Assembly (NCBI GenBank): GCA_001804345.1
Contig: MHFU01000021.1
Coordinates: 1-13,477 of the forward strand
Direction: 5' to 3'
From: Omnitrophica bacterium RIFOXYB12_FULL_50_7
GTDB lineage: Bacteria > Omnitrophota > Omnitrophia > Omnitrophales > Aquincolibacteriaceae
Length of the DNA stretch: 13,477 nt
The notes beneath the pieces are model-generated. The model searched no databases, was not told the DNA's origin, and was given only the letters and a program-made list of their open reading frames with translations. Positions 3,481 through 10,782 of the stretch are shown in pieces. Every line of letters begins with the position of its first letter. Position 1 is the first letter of the stretch. Both the position numbers and the translations under genes were made by a program.

Positions 3481-4827
3481 GTGTTGCTAAAAAAGAAGAA
3501 AGAAGAAAAGCAAGAAGACCTTCCTTATGCCGCAACTGCGCAGCCTGAAAGCTCTTCGCTCAAGATCAAATTGCAGGACGGCAAGGCTTGCGAAAAGATC
3601 CTGACTATTGAGGTGGCTCAGGACCGTATCAGCGAAGAGTTCGAGTCTTTTTACAAGTCGATTGCTCCTCGCGCCAAAGTTCCTGGATTCCGTCCCGGAA
3701 AAATTCCTCGTGACGTGTTGGTCATGCATTATGAGAAGAACGCCAATGACTCGGTCCTGGAAGCGCTGCTTTCGGAATCCCTCCCCAAGGCGCTTCGCGA
3801 AAAAGATCTGAATCCACTCACGACGCCTGAGATCAAGGATATCCAGTTCGCCAAGGAAAAACTCATCTACAAAGCGCACATCGAGATCCGTCCTAAGGTC
3901 AAGCTTTCCCGTGTGACCGGATTAAGTGTTAAGAAGGAAAAGCCCGGGGTGAAGGACGAGGATATTGAGAAGGTGCTCAAACAGACCCAGGAGATGCACG
4001 CCCAATATAAGGCGGTCGAAGGCCGCACGGCAAAGCTTGGAGATTTTGTCATCACAGATTATGTTTGTACCGTCGATGGCAAAGAGATGGAAAAGCGTAA
4101 TGATGATTGGATCGAACTCAAAGAGGAAGAATACCTGAAAGGGTTTTCCGCACAGCTCGTGGGCGCCAATGTCGGCGAAGAAAAGAACGTACAGATCTCT
4201 TTTCCTCAGGACATGGCGGATAAAAGGGCGGCCGGGAAAACAGCCTTCTTTAAAATGAAGGTCAAGGAGATCAAAGAAAAAACACTTCCCGCACTCGACG
4301 ATGAACTTGCCAAGTTGGCCGGGGAGTACAAGGACCTGAGCGATCTCAAGAAAAAACTCACAGACGATCTTGAGAAGCGGGACGCCGATGAAAAAGAGGC
4401 CGCTTTTGAACGAGAGCTCCTAAACGAACTGGTTAAACATAACAAGATCGATCTGCCGAACGGGCTTTTGCAACGGCGAGCGGAATACCTGATGGACCAG
4501 GCGCGTCAGCGGTTCCTTCAGCAGGGTGGTACGGACGAGATTTTCGACAAGGAAAAAGAAAAGATGCAAAAGGGATTTGAGTCCGAAGCGCGTCGCCAGA
4601 TTCACGTCGCTTTCCTTTTGGATGAGATCGCGGAGACGCAGGCGATCAAGGCGGAAGAGTCAGATCTCGGGAAGAAATATGAGGCGTTGAGCCCGCAGTA
4701 TCGCCAGCCGAAAGAAACGGTCGAGAAATATTATAAAGAACATAAGGAAGCCCGGGAAGCCTTGTTGGATCAGATCCGGAACGAGAAGGTCATTGAATTT
4801 TTGAAGCAGCACGCGAAAAGCAAATAA
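3481..4827 (+). CDS. tig: Trigger factor, ribosome-bound chaperone and prolyl isomerase
   Basis: 448 residues, close to the usual trigger factor length. Order: N-terminal ribosome-binding domain with the signature G69-F-R-P-G-K-x-P76, FKBP-like prolyl isomerase domain (~185-275), and a charged, helical C-terminal chaperone domain. It binds the ribosome next to the tunnel exit and shields new chains. The start is GTG with AAGGCGG five nt upstream; TTG at 3484 is an alternative. The first ~25 residues (Lys/Glu-rich 'KKKKEEKQED' then 'SSSLKIKLQ') precede the point where the family normally begins, so this is either a real extension or a misplaced start. Genes are tRNA-Gly upstream and clpP downstream, the latter a common tig neighbour. 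Confidence 0.95.
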   Translation: MLLKKKKEEKQEDLPYAATAQPESSSLKIKLQDGKACEKILTIEVAQDRISEEFESFYKSIAPRAKVPGFRPGKIPRDVLVMHYEKNANDSVLEALLSESLPKALREKDLNPLTTPEIKDIQFAKEKLIYKAHIEIRPKVKLSRVTGLSVKKEKPGVKDEDIEKVLKQTQEMHAQYKAVEGRTAKLGDFVITDYVCTVDGKEMEKRNDDWIELKEEEYLKGFSAQLVGANVGEEKNVQISFPQDMADKRAAGKTAFFKMKVKEIKEKTLPALDDELAKLAGEYKDLSDLKKKLTDDLEKRDADEKEAAFERELLNELVKHNKIDLPNGLLQRRAEYLMDQARQRFLQQGGTDEIFDKEKEKMQKGFESEARRQIHVAFLLDEIAETQAIKAEESDLGKKYEALSPQYRQPKETVEKYYKEHKEAREALLDQIRNEKVIEFLKQHAKSK

Positions 4828-4913
4828 CGACTAACGACTGATGACCAACGACCACTAACCCCCAAGCAGCCGGGTTTTTAGTCGAGGGTCGATAGCCGGG
4901 GGTCTCTAGTCTG
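4827..4913. repeat. Heptad-repeat inverted repeat between tig and clpP
   Basis: Five degenerate 7-nt units from 4827 to 4861 (ACGACTA, ACGACTG, ATGACCA, ACGACCA, CTAACCC) are mirrored by five complementary-type units from 4879 to 4913 (TAGTCGA, GGGTCGA, TAGCCGG, GGGTCTC, TAGTCTG), with a 17-nt centre. The first unit shares a base with the tig stop. A long imperfect RNA hairpin would form just before the clpP ribosome site. Confidence 0.75.
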
Positions 4914-4924
4914 GGGAGGTGTTT

Positions 4925-5527
4925 ATGAGCTATCTAGTTCCGATGGTTATTGAAACAACCGGAAAAGGGGAGCGAGCGTATGACATTTACTCCCGCCTTC
5001 TCAAAGAGCGTATCGTTTTTATCGGAACGCCAATCGATGACGTGATCGCCAACCTCATTATCGCCCAGATCCTCTTCCTTAATATGGAAGAGCCGGGCAA
5101 GGATATCAATGTCTATATCAATTCCCCGGGCGGGTCTGTGACTGCGGGTTTGGCGATCTATGACACCATGCGTTTTGTGAAATGCGATGTCGCGACCTAT
5201 TGTCTGGGACAGGCGGCCAGCATGGGCTCCCTGCTTCTTGCGGCCGGTACCAAGGGAAAGCGGTACTCTTTACCGAATGCTCGCGTGATGATCCATCAGC
5301 CTTGGGGCGGTACTCAAGGGACGGCCTCCGACATCCACATTCAGGCCAAAGAAATCCTTAAACTCAAAGAACAGCTGAACCAGATCCTTGTCCATCATAC
5401 CGGACAAACGATCGAACGTATCGAAAAAGATACGGACCGCGATTATTTTATGTCCGCTGAAGAAGCCAAGAACTATGGTATTGTCGACCAAGTAATCACA
5501 ACCCGCATGGAGGTTCAAAAAACATGA
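4925..5527 (+). CDS. clpP: ATP-dependent Clp protease proteolytic subunit
   Basis: 200 residues, typical length. The Ser-His-Asp triad is visible: S99 in 'GQAASMGS', H124 in 'MIHQPWGG' and D173 in 'DRDYFMSAEEA'. 'INSPGGSV' (~65-72) is the conserved oxyanion-side motif. ClpP forms a barrel of two heptamers that degrades proteins fed by ClpX or ClpA/C. ATG 4925 is chosen because GGAGG lies 5 nt upstream; the GTG at 4919 overlaps that ribosome site. The usual downstream clpX is absent; an aminotransferase gene overlaps the stop by ATGA instead. Confidence 0.97.
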   Translation: MSYLVPMVIETTGKGERAYDIYSRLLKERIVFIGTPIDDVIANLIIAQILFLNMEEPGKDINVYINSPGGSVTAGLAIYDTMRFVKCDVATYCLGQAASMGSLLLAAGTKGKRYSLPNARVMIHQPWGGTQGTASDIHIQAKEILKLKEQLNQILVHHTGQTIERIEKDTDRDYFMSAEEAKNYGIVDQVITTRMEVQKT

Positions 5528-6642
5528 GTCAACCCACAATTCTCTTAACTCCCGGTCCCACTCCCGTTCCTGAAGTCACCCGCAAGCTGATGGCGGAGCC
5601 TATTTTTCACCATCGTACGCCGCGGTACCGCAAGATCTTCGGAGATGTTTCCGAGCGCTTGAAGAAAGTATTTCTGACGAAGAATCCCGTTTACACCTTT
5701 GCCGGTTCCGGCAGTTTGGCTATGGAAGCGGCCTTGGTGAATTTTCACTCTGCGGGGGACAAGATTCTTGTGGTGGAGAACGGGAAATTCGCCGAGCGTT
5801 TTACGCTGATCGCAAAGGCTTTCGGGCTTAACCCGATTAGTCTTAAAGTTCCGTACGGAGAGGCGCCGGCCCCGAGGCAGATCGAAGAAGCGCTTCAAAA
5901 GGATCCGGATATCAAGGCCGTTTGCGTCCAGCTTTGCGAAACATCGACCGCGGTTTTGAGTGATGTCAAAGCAATCGGTGAGATCGTTGCGAAGACGAAC
6001 GCGCTTTTGATCGTGGACGCCATCTCGGGTCTTGGTGCCGATCGTCTTGAGACCGATCTTTGGCATGTGGACCTTGTGATCAGCGGTTCGCAAAAAGCCC
6101 TGATGTTGCCTCCGGGACTTGCGTTCCTGAGCGTAAGCGAGAAGGCGAAGAGCCGCATGGCGACGGCCAAGCTGCCGCGTTTCTATTATGACCTCAAGTA
6201 TTATGAAAAATCCCTGAAGGACAGTGACACGCCGTGGACGCCGGCGCTGACACTGGTGATCGGGCTTCAGAAGTCGCTTGATCTGATCGAACAGGAAGGG
6301 ATCGAGAACGTTTTTAAACGTTGCGCTGTGAACGCTGCTTTTACGCGCGAATCACTCCAGAAAATGGGCCTGAAGCTTTTTTCAAAAGCAGCCTCGTCGA
6401 CCGTGACGGCCGCGTGGCTTCCCGAAGGGATCGATGGCGAGAAGCTTTGTCAAGTGATGCGCGATGAAAAAGGGATCGCGATGGCGGGCGGGCAGGGCGA
6501 TCAGATGAAAGGAAAGGTCGTTCGCATCTGTCACATGGGTGCGATTGCGAAGCAGGATATTGAAGCCGGACTCAAAATTCTCGGCGAGACTCTCAAAGAG
6601 ATGAAAGCCTCTTCTGGTTCCTGTTGCTCTTGTAGTCATTGA
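5524..6642 (+). CDS. Class V aminotransferase (serine-pyruvate/alanine-glyoxylate type)
   Basis: 372 residues of the PLP fold I small-chain class V type. Visible marks: 'LLTPGPTPVP' at the N terminus, 'FAGSGSLAMEAAL' (59-71) for phosphate binding, D165 in 'IVDAISGLGA', and 'SGSQKALMLPPGL' with K191 as the likely Schiff-base lysine. The family transfers amino groups between alanine, serine or aspartate and glyoxylate or pyruvate. With serA 79 bp downstream it may act in serine/glycine interconversion, or replace SerC as the phosphohydroxypyruvate aminotransferase; substrate cannot be read from sequence. ATGA overlap with clpP indicates coupled translation. Oddity: the C terminus ends in C367-C368-S-C370-S-H372, unusual for this family. 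Confidence 0.88.
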   Translation: MSQPTILLTPGPTPVPEVTRKLMAEPIFHHRTPRYRKIFGDVSERLKKVFLTKNPVYTFAGSGSLAMEAALVNFHSAGDKILVVENGKFAERFTLIAKAFGLNPISLKVPYGEAPAPRQIEEALQKDPDIKAVCVQLCETSTAVLSDVKAIGEIVAKTNALLIVDAISGLGADRLETDLWHVDLVISGSQKALMLPPGLAFLSVSEKAKSRMATAKLPRFYYDLKYYEKSLKDSDTPWTPALTLVIGLQKSLDLIEQEGIENVFKRCAVNAAFTRESLQKMGLKLFSKAASSTVTAAWLPEGIDGEKLCQVMRDEKGIAMAGGQGDQMKGKVVRICHMGAIAKQDIEAGLKILGETLKEMKASSGSCCSCSH

Positions 6643-6652
6643 TCCCGAATGA

Positions 6653-6684
6653 GGGGACAGGCATTCATTAGATTGCCTGTCCCC
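6653..6684 (+). repeat. 11-bp perfect hairpin between aminotransferase gene and serA
   Basis: Arms GGGGACAGGCA and TGCCTGTCCCC with a 10-nt loop. No T-run follows, so it is more likely a dispersed palindrome or an mRNA processing/stability hairpin than a classical terminator. Confidence 0.7.
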
Positions 6685-6721
6685 GTCATAACGTCATAAT
6701 TTCATAAGAGGAGATTCCAAA

Positions 6722-8308
6722 ATGAAAGTTTTAGTTTCGGATTTGTTAGGCCAAGGCGGGATGGACATCCTCCGCAAAGAGAAGAACCTTCAGGTCGATG
6801 AAAAGGTGGGCTTGAAACCCGAAGAGCTCAAGAAGATCATTGGGGATTATGACGCGATCCTTATTCGTAGCGCCACGAAATTGACGGCGGACATCATTGA
6901 GGCAGGCAAGAAGCTTCGTGTAATCGGTCGCGCCGGTGTGGGCGTGGACAATGTGGATCTGGCTGCCGCCACCAAGCGCGGCATCATTGTCATGAATACC
7001 CCCGAAGGGAATACCATTTCGACGGCAGAACTCAGTTTCTCGATGTTGATGGCCTTGGCGCGCAATATCCCGCAAGCCGACGCTCACGTGAAAAAAGGCG
7101 AATGGAAGCGCAACAAGTTCCAGGGCTCGGAATTGAACGGCAAGACGCTCGGGATCGTGGGGTTTGGCCGCATCGGCCGCGAGGTCGCTAAGCGCGCAAG
7201 TGCTTTTAATATGAAGGTCATGGTGTTTGATCCCTTCATCTCCAAAGAAAGTGTGAAGCAATATCCCGTGGAATTTGTGGATGTGCCGACGCTCCTCAAG
7301 AACGCGGATTTTATCACGTTCCACACGCCTCTGACTAAAGAGACCCAAAATCTTCTTAACCGCGAAACGTTCAAACTCTGCAAAAAGGGTGTCAGGATCG
7401 TGAACTGTGCCCGAGGCGGAATCGTGGACGAACTTGCGCTAGCCGAGGCGATCCAGAGTGGACAAGTTGCTGGCGCAGCCTTTGACGTATTTGTAACGGA
7501 ACCTCCGGCGGCGGACCACCCGCTTTTAAAACTCCCTCAATTTATCTGCACGCCTCACCTGGGGGCTGTTACGCAGGAGGCTCAGGAAAATGTGGCGCTT
7601 GAAGTGGCGAAACAAACGATCGATGCGTTGAATGATCGTGCGATCCGTAATGCCGTGAATCTTCCGAATCTCGATCCGGACACGCTCAAAGGTCTCAAAC
7701 CGTGGCTCGTGCTTGCGGAAAAGATTGGTATGCTTTACGCGCAGCTTTTCAGCGGCAGTTTTAAAAAGGTGGAGATCCGCTACGGTGGGGATCCGACGCG
7801 TTTTAACGTGGCGCCGCTTACGATGGCGGTGGTGAAGGGGTTGCTGAAACCCATTTGCGGAGATTCCGTGAATTTCATTAACGCTCTGGCAGTTGCCAAA
7901 GAGCGAGGAATCTCGGTTGCGGAAATCCGCAGTGACGAAAATGAGGGTTTCGTGAGCTCCATTGATGTCGAAGTGGTCCAGGGCAAGGAAACGCACCGGA
8001 TCATGGGAACGCTTTTCAGCAACGAGCCGCGTATTGTCCGTATCAATGAGTTCATGATTGATGTGGTGCCGGAAGGTTGGGTTCTTTTCGTGAAAAATGA
8101 TGATCTTCCCGGCGTGGTCGGAACCATCGGGACTGTGCTTGGCAAGAATGGGGTCAATATCGCGGAGATGTCGCTCGGGCGTGTCGGCAAAGGCAAGAAG
8201 GCTTATGCCATGACCGCGATCAATACGGACAGTGAAGTTCCCGCCAAAGTGGTGGCGCTCATCAAGAAGAACAAACTCGTGTTGGACGTTAAAGTCGTAA
8301 AGCTGTAA
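6722..8308 (+). CDS. serA: D-3-phosphoglycerate dehydrogenase, long form with ACT domain
   Basis: 528 residues, the length of the long SerA type. Substrate-binding halves surround a Rossmann NAD domain with G147-F-G149-R-I-G152; catalytic residues are R231 ('NCARGGIVDE'), E260 and H279 ('TPHLGA'). An intervening domain (~315-450) is followed by a C-terminal ACT domain beginning near 'VLFVKNDDLPGVVGTIG'. It oxidises 3-phosphoglycerate to 3-phosphohydroxypyruvate, the first step of serine synthesis; the ACT domain suggests feedback control by serine. The ribosome site is AGAGGAGA before the ATG. The preceding aminotransferase could supply the next step. A perfect hairpin follows the stop. Confidence 0.96.
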   Translation: MKVLVSDLLGQGGMDILRKEKNLQVDEKVGLKPEELKKIIGDYDAILIRSATKLTADIIEAGKKLRVIGRAGVGVDNVDLAAATKRGIIVMNTPEGNTISTAELSFSMLMALARNIPQADAHVKKGEWKRNKFQGSELNGKTLGIVGFGRIGREVAKRASAFNMKVMVFDPFISKESVKQYPVEFVDVPTLLKNADFITFHTPLTKETQNLLNRETFKLCKKGVRIVNCARGGIVDELALAEAIQSGQVAGAAFDVFVTEPPAADHPLLKLPQFICTPHLGAVTQEAQENVALEVAKQTIDALNDRAIRNAVNLPNLDPDTLKGLKPWLVLAEKIGMLYAQLFSGSFKKVEIRYGGDPTRFNVAPLTMAVVKGLLKPICGDSVNFINALAVAKERGISVAEIRSDENEGFVSSIDVEVVQGKETHRIMGTLFSNEPRIVRINEFMIDVVPEGWVLFVKNDDLPGVVGTIGTVLGKNGVNIAEMSLGRVGKGKKAYAMTAINTDSEVPAKVVALIKKNKLVLDVKVVKL

Positions 8309-8309
8309 T

Positions 8310-8337
8310 CGAACAAAGAAAAGCACTTCTTTGTTCG
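8310..8337 (+). terminator. Hairpin directly after serA
   Basis: Perfect 11-bp stem CGAACAAAGAA / TTCTTTGTTCG with a 6-nt loop, two bases after the stop codon. No T-run follows, so a terminator role is only possible; it could also protect the mRNA 3' end. Confidence 0.45.
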
Positions 8338-8340
8338 CGA

Positions 8341-8587
8341 GCAACGCTCAACGGGCAACGCACAACGTTAAAGCGCGTTGCTCAGGTTATTTCCCCCTTT
8401 GGCAAAGGGAGACTGAGGGGGATTTTTAAATCTCCCTGCCTGCCGGCAGGCAGGCCCCGGCCCCTCTCTGGGAAAGAGGGGGAATGGCCCTATTGAAAAA
8501 CTGGAGCAATGCACTTAAAGTTTAAAGCGAATTCGTTGTGCGTTGCCTGCCGGCGAGGCAGGTCGTACGTTGTGCAAAGACGTTGCT
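8341..8587. repeat. Composite repeat region between serA and purA
   Basis: The 318-bp gap (8309-8626) has no supported gene. It holds four CAACG-centred heptads (8341-8368: GCAACGC, TCAACGG, GCAACGC, ACAACGT) and inverted CGTTG units at 8534, 8541, 8568 and 8581, so CACAACG (8361) can pair with CGTTGTG (8534 or 8568). Between them lie a CCCCCTTT/AAAGGG...GGGGG palindrome (8393-8421), a 20-bp perfect palindrome CCTGCCTGCC-GGCAGGCAGG (8435-8454), a CCCCTCT/AGAGGGG hairpin (8461-8481) and CCTGCC/GGCAGG (8546-8562). I saw no convincing promoter for purA in it. Confidence 0.75.
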
Positions 8588-8626
8588 GTTTTTCTCAATG
8601 TTGTTGAAGATTAGAAAGCGAATAAA

Positions 8627-9901
8627 ATGAACAGGATACTGATCGGTGCCCAATGGGGCGATGAAGGAAAAGGGAAAGTCATTGATCTCCTCGCGCAGAA
8701 AAGTGATGTGATCGTTCGCTATCAGGGTGGCAATAACGCGGGCCACACCATCAAATTCAACGATCAGAAGTTCGTCCTGCATCTCATCCCCTCCGGTATT
8801 CTTCATCCCGGGAAGATATGCGTGATCGGGAACGGGGTTGTGATCGATCCCCAAGCGCTTTTTGACGAGGTCGCGCTCCTCGAAAAGGCAGGCATCAAGG
8901 TTCGTGGGAGGCTTCTTGTTTCGGATCAAGCCCATCTGATTCTTCCGTATCACGGACTGATGGATCAGCTGAAAGAAGAATCCTCCAAAAAGGGCAAGGC
9001 GATCGGTACGACGAAGAGAGGGATCGGGCCCTGCTATGCCGACAAAATGGCGCGCGTCGGGATACGCGTGGGGGACCTGAAGTCTCTTCCTTATTTCAGG
9101 GACCGGCTGGCCTATGTTCTCAAAGAGCGGAACGACTTTCTCGTCAAGATCCATCATGCCAAGCCTCTTTCTTTCCAAAAGATCTTCGCCCATTTCATGA
9201 AATACCGCGCACGTCTCCTCGATTTCACATGCGATACGCCTAAGTATCTTTATGATGCAACGAAGGCCAAAAAAGATATTCTTTTTGAGGGCGCCCAAGG
9301 CACGCTTCTCGACGTGGATCATGGGACCTATCCTTTTGTGACCTCCTCGAATGCCACAGTTGGGGGCGCGATCACGGGATCCGGCATCAGTCCTACTTTT
9401 ATCGATCGTGTGATCGGCGTGACAAAGGCTTATACCACGCGTGTGGGGGAAGGACCTTTCCCGACGCAATTTCCGCCGAAGCTTATGAAATTGATCCAAA
9501 CCAAGGGCGAGGAGTTCGGTGCCACGACAGGCCGTCCCCGTCGTTGTGGATGGTTCGATGCGGTGATCGGGCGTCACGCGGTTCGCATCAATGGACTCGA
9601 CGAGCTGGCGATCATGAAGCTCGACATCTTGTCCGGACTTTCGGAGCTGAAGATCGCGACGGCTTATCGGGTGGGCGGCAAGATCACGAAAGATTATCCG
9701 CACGCCATTTTTGAATTCTCCAAGGCCCAGCCGGTCTATGAAACATGGAAAGGCTGGCAAGAAGATATTACTCACGTGCGGCGCTGGAGCCAGCTGCCTC
9801 AAAATGCCCGTCGTTATCTTAAACGGATCGAAGAATTGATGGAAACTCCGATCAAGATTGTCTCGGTCGGCAGTAAACGCAATCAAACGATCTTCCTCTA
9901 G
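8627..9901 (+). CDS. purA: Adenylosuccinate synthetase
   Basis: 424 residues, normal length. The P-loop-like 'GDEGKGK' (11-17) with catalytic D12, 'NNAGHT' with H40, 'TTKRGIGPCY' and 'TGRPRRCGWFDAV' are all present, as are 'FEGAQG' and 'TYPFVTSSN'. It joins IMP and aspartate using GTP, the first committed step to AMP. ATG 8627 gives the usual N terminus (MNRILIGAQWGDEGKGK); the ribosome site is weak (AGAAAG). It follows a long repeat-rich gap, so it is probably a separate transcription unit from serA. Confidence 0.98.
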   Translation: MNRILIGAQWGDEGKGKVIDLLAQKSDVIVRYQGGNNAGHTIKFNDQKFVLHLIPSGILHPGKICVIGNGVVIDPQALFDEVALLEKAGIKVRGRLLVSDQAHLILPYHGLMDQLKEESSKKGKAIGTTKRGIGPCYADKMARVGIRVGDLKSLPYFRDRLAYVLKERNDFLVKIHHAKPLSFQKIFAHFMKYRARLLDFTCDTPKYLYDATKAKKDILFEGAQGTLLDVDHGTYPFVTSSNATVGGAITGSGISPTFIDRVIGVTKAYTTRVGEGPFPTQFPPKLMKLIQTKGEEFGATTGRPRRCGWFDAVIGRHAVRINGLDELAIMKLDILSGLSELKIATAYRVGGKITKDYPHAIFEFSKAQPVYETWKGWQEDITHVRRWSQLPQNARRYLKRIEELMETPIKIVSVGSKRNQTIFL

Positions 9902-9909
9902 GACTTTTC

Positions 9910-10017
9910 ATGCCCAATCCTCCATTACCAAAAAATTTAAAGGTTGATTGCCTGCCTGCCGGACAGGCAGGGACTAGTCCTGGCAGCCTTTCCTTAAAAA
10001 AATATTGAGGCCAGGAC
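9910..10017 (+). other. Short ORF in frame with uppS, broken by a palindromic repeat and a stop
   Basis: ATG 9910 opens a 32-codon frame beginning MPNPPLPKNLK, then the repeat-encoded CLPAGQAG, ending at TGA four codons before the uppS ATG in the same frame. It looks like an older uppS 5' end or leader into which the palindrome CCTGCCTG-CCGGA-CAGGCAGG (9951-9971) was inserted. It may be untranslated. Confidence 0.35.
9951..9971. repeat. CCTGCCTG palindromic repeat
   Basis: 8-bp perfect arms (9951-9958 / 9964-9971) around CCGGA. Same core as the palindrome at 8435-8454 and related to 8546-8562, so it belongs to a repeat family dispersed in this genome. Confidence 0.75.
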
Positions 10018-10782
10018 ATGCCCAACGCGATCCCTCAGCATGTTGCGGTCATCATGGATGGCAACGGACGCTGGGCCAAGAAGCAGGGTCTTCTGCGCAT
10101 TCAGGGACATGAAGTGGGTGTTCAGCGCGTTGAAGAGATCATCAAGGCCGCGCAGGAAAAGGGAGTTCGCTATTTAACCCTCTACGCTTTTTCCAAAGAG
10201 AATTGGCGTCGCCCCAAAGAAGAAGTCGAGTTTCTCATGGGGCTTTTGTCCGTTTATCTGGATAAAAAAATCAAAGAGCTGATCAAGAATAACTGTGTTT
10301 TCAATGTGATCGGTGAAATGGGGGACCTCGGCGCGACGCTGCAAAAAAAACTCACGGAGGCCATGGAAGCCTCCAGGAATAACACCGGTCTGGTCGTGAC
10401 CCTTGCCCTGAGCTATTCCAGCCGCCGTGAGATTTTACGGGCCTGTCAAAAGATCGCGGACGAGGTTTCGCGGGGAGAGATCAAGTCTTCCGAGATTACC
10501 GAAGAGATTTTTTCCAGGAGCCTTTATACCGCAGACATGCCGGACCCGGAGCTTCTGATCCGCACGAGTGGAGAAATGAGAATCAGCAATTTTCTTTTGT
10601 GGCAGATCTCTTATGCCGAGCTTTATATCACTCCCAAATTTTGGCCGGAATTCACCCGGGACGAATTCGAAAAGGCGCTCGAAGATTACAAAGGACGGGA
10701 AAGACGTTTCGGGGATACGTGCCCCGTTAAAGTTTCGAACAGCTCGAACGGGACACGTGCTGCGAACGGAGGAAGAACATGA
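10018..10782 (+). CDS. uppS: Undecaprenyl diphosphate synthase (cis-prenyltransferase)
   Basis: 254 residues. 'IMDGNGRWA' with catalytic D14, 'GH' at 30-31, 'AFSKENWRRP' (57-66) and 'IRTSGEMRISNFLLWQISYAELY' region with R182, E186, R188, S190 and E201 are the cis-prenyltransferase marks. It extends farnesyl diphosphate with isopentenyl diphosphates to the C55 lipid that carries peptidoglycan and sugar units. 'LALSYSSR' replaces the more usual ANYGGR. A 20-residue polar C-terminal tail follows the conserved 'RERRFG'. The ATG at 10018 has GAGG upstream. It overlaps cdsA by ATGA and shares a pathway with dxr two genes on. A same-frame short ORF lies just upstream. Confidence 0.96.
   Translation: MPNAIPQHVAVIMDGNGRWAKKQGLLRIQGHEVGVQRVEEIIKAAQEKGVRYLTLYAFSKENWRRPKEEVEFLMGLLSVYLDKKIKELIKNNCVFNVIGEMGDLGATLQKKLTEAMEASRNNTGLVVTLALSYSSRREILRACQKIADEVSRGEIKSSEITEEIFSRSLYTADMPDPELLIRTSGEMRISNFLLWQISYAELYITPKFWPEFTRDEFEKALEDYKGRERRFGDTCPVKVSNSSNGTRAANGGRT

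Noticed and set aside
4827..4913. CRISPR array
   Set aside because: Units are 7 nt, degenerate, without spacers, and mirrored rather than direct.
4919..4924. GTG at 4919 as clpP start
   Set aside because: It overlaps the ribosome binding site GGAGG; ATG 4925 has correct spacing and gives a typical N terminus.
7526..8344. 272-codon minus-strand frame opposite serA
   Set aside because: Antisense to the conserved C-terminal half of serA, with no recognisable features.
8522..9886. 454-codon open frame on the minus strand opposite purA
   Set aside because: It lies antisense to an unmistakable full-length purA and has no recognisable domain; long antisense frames are common at this codon composition.
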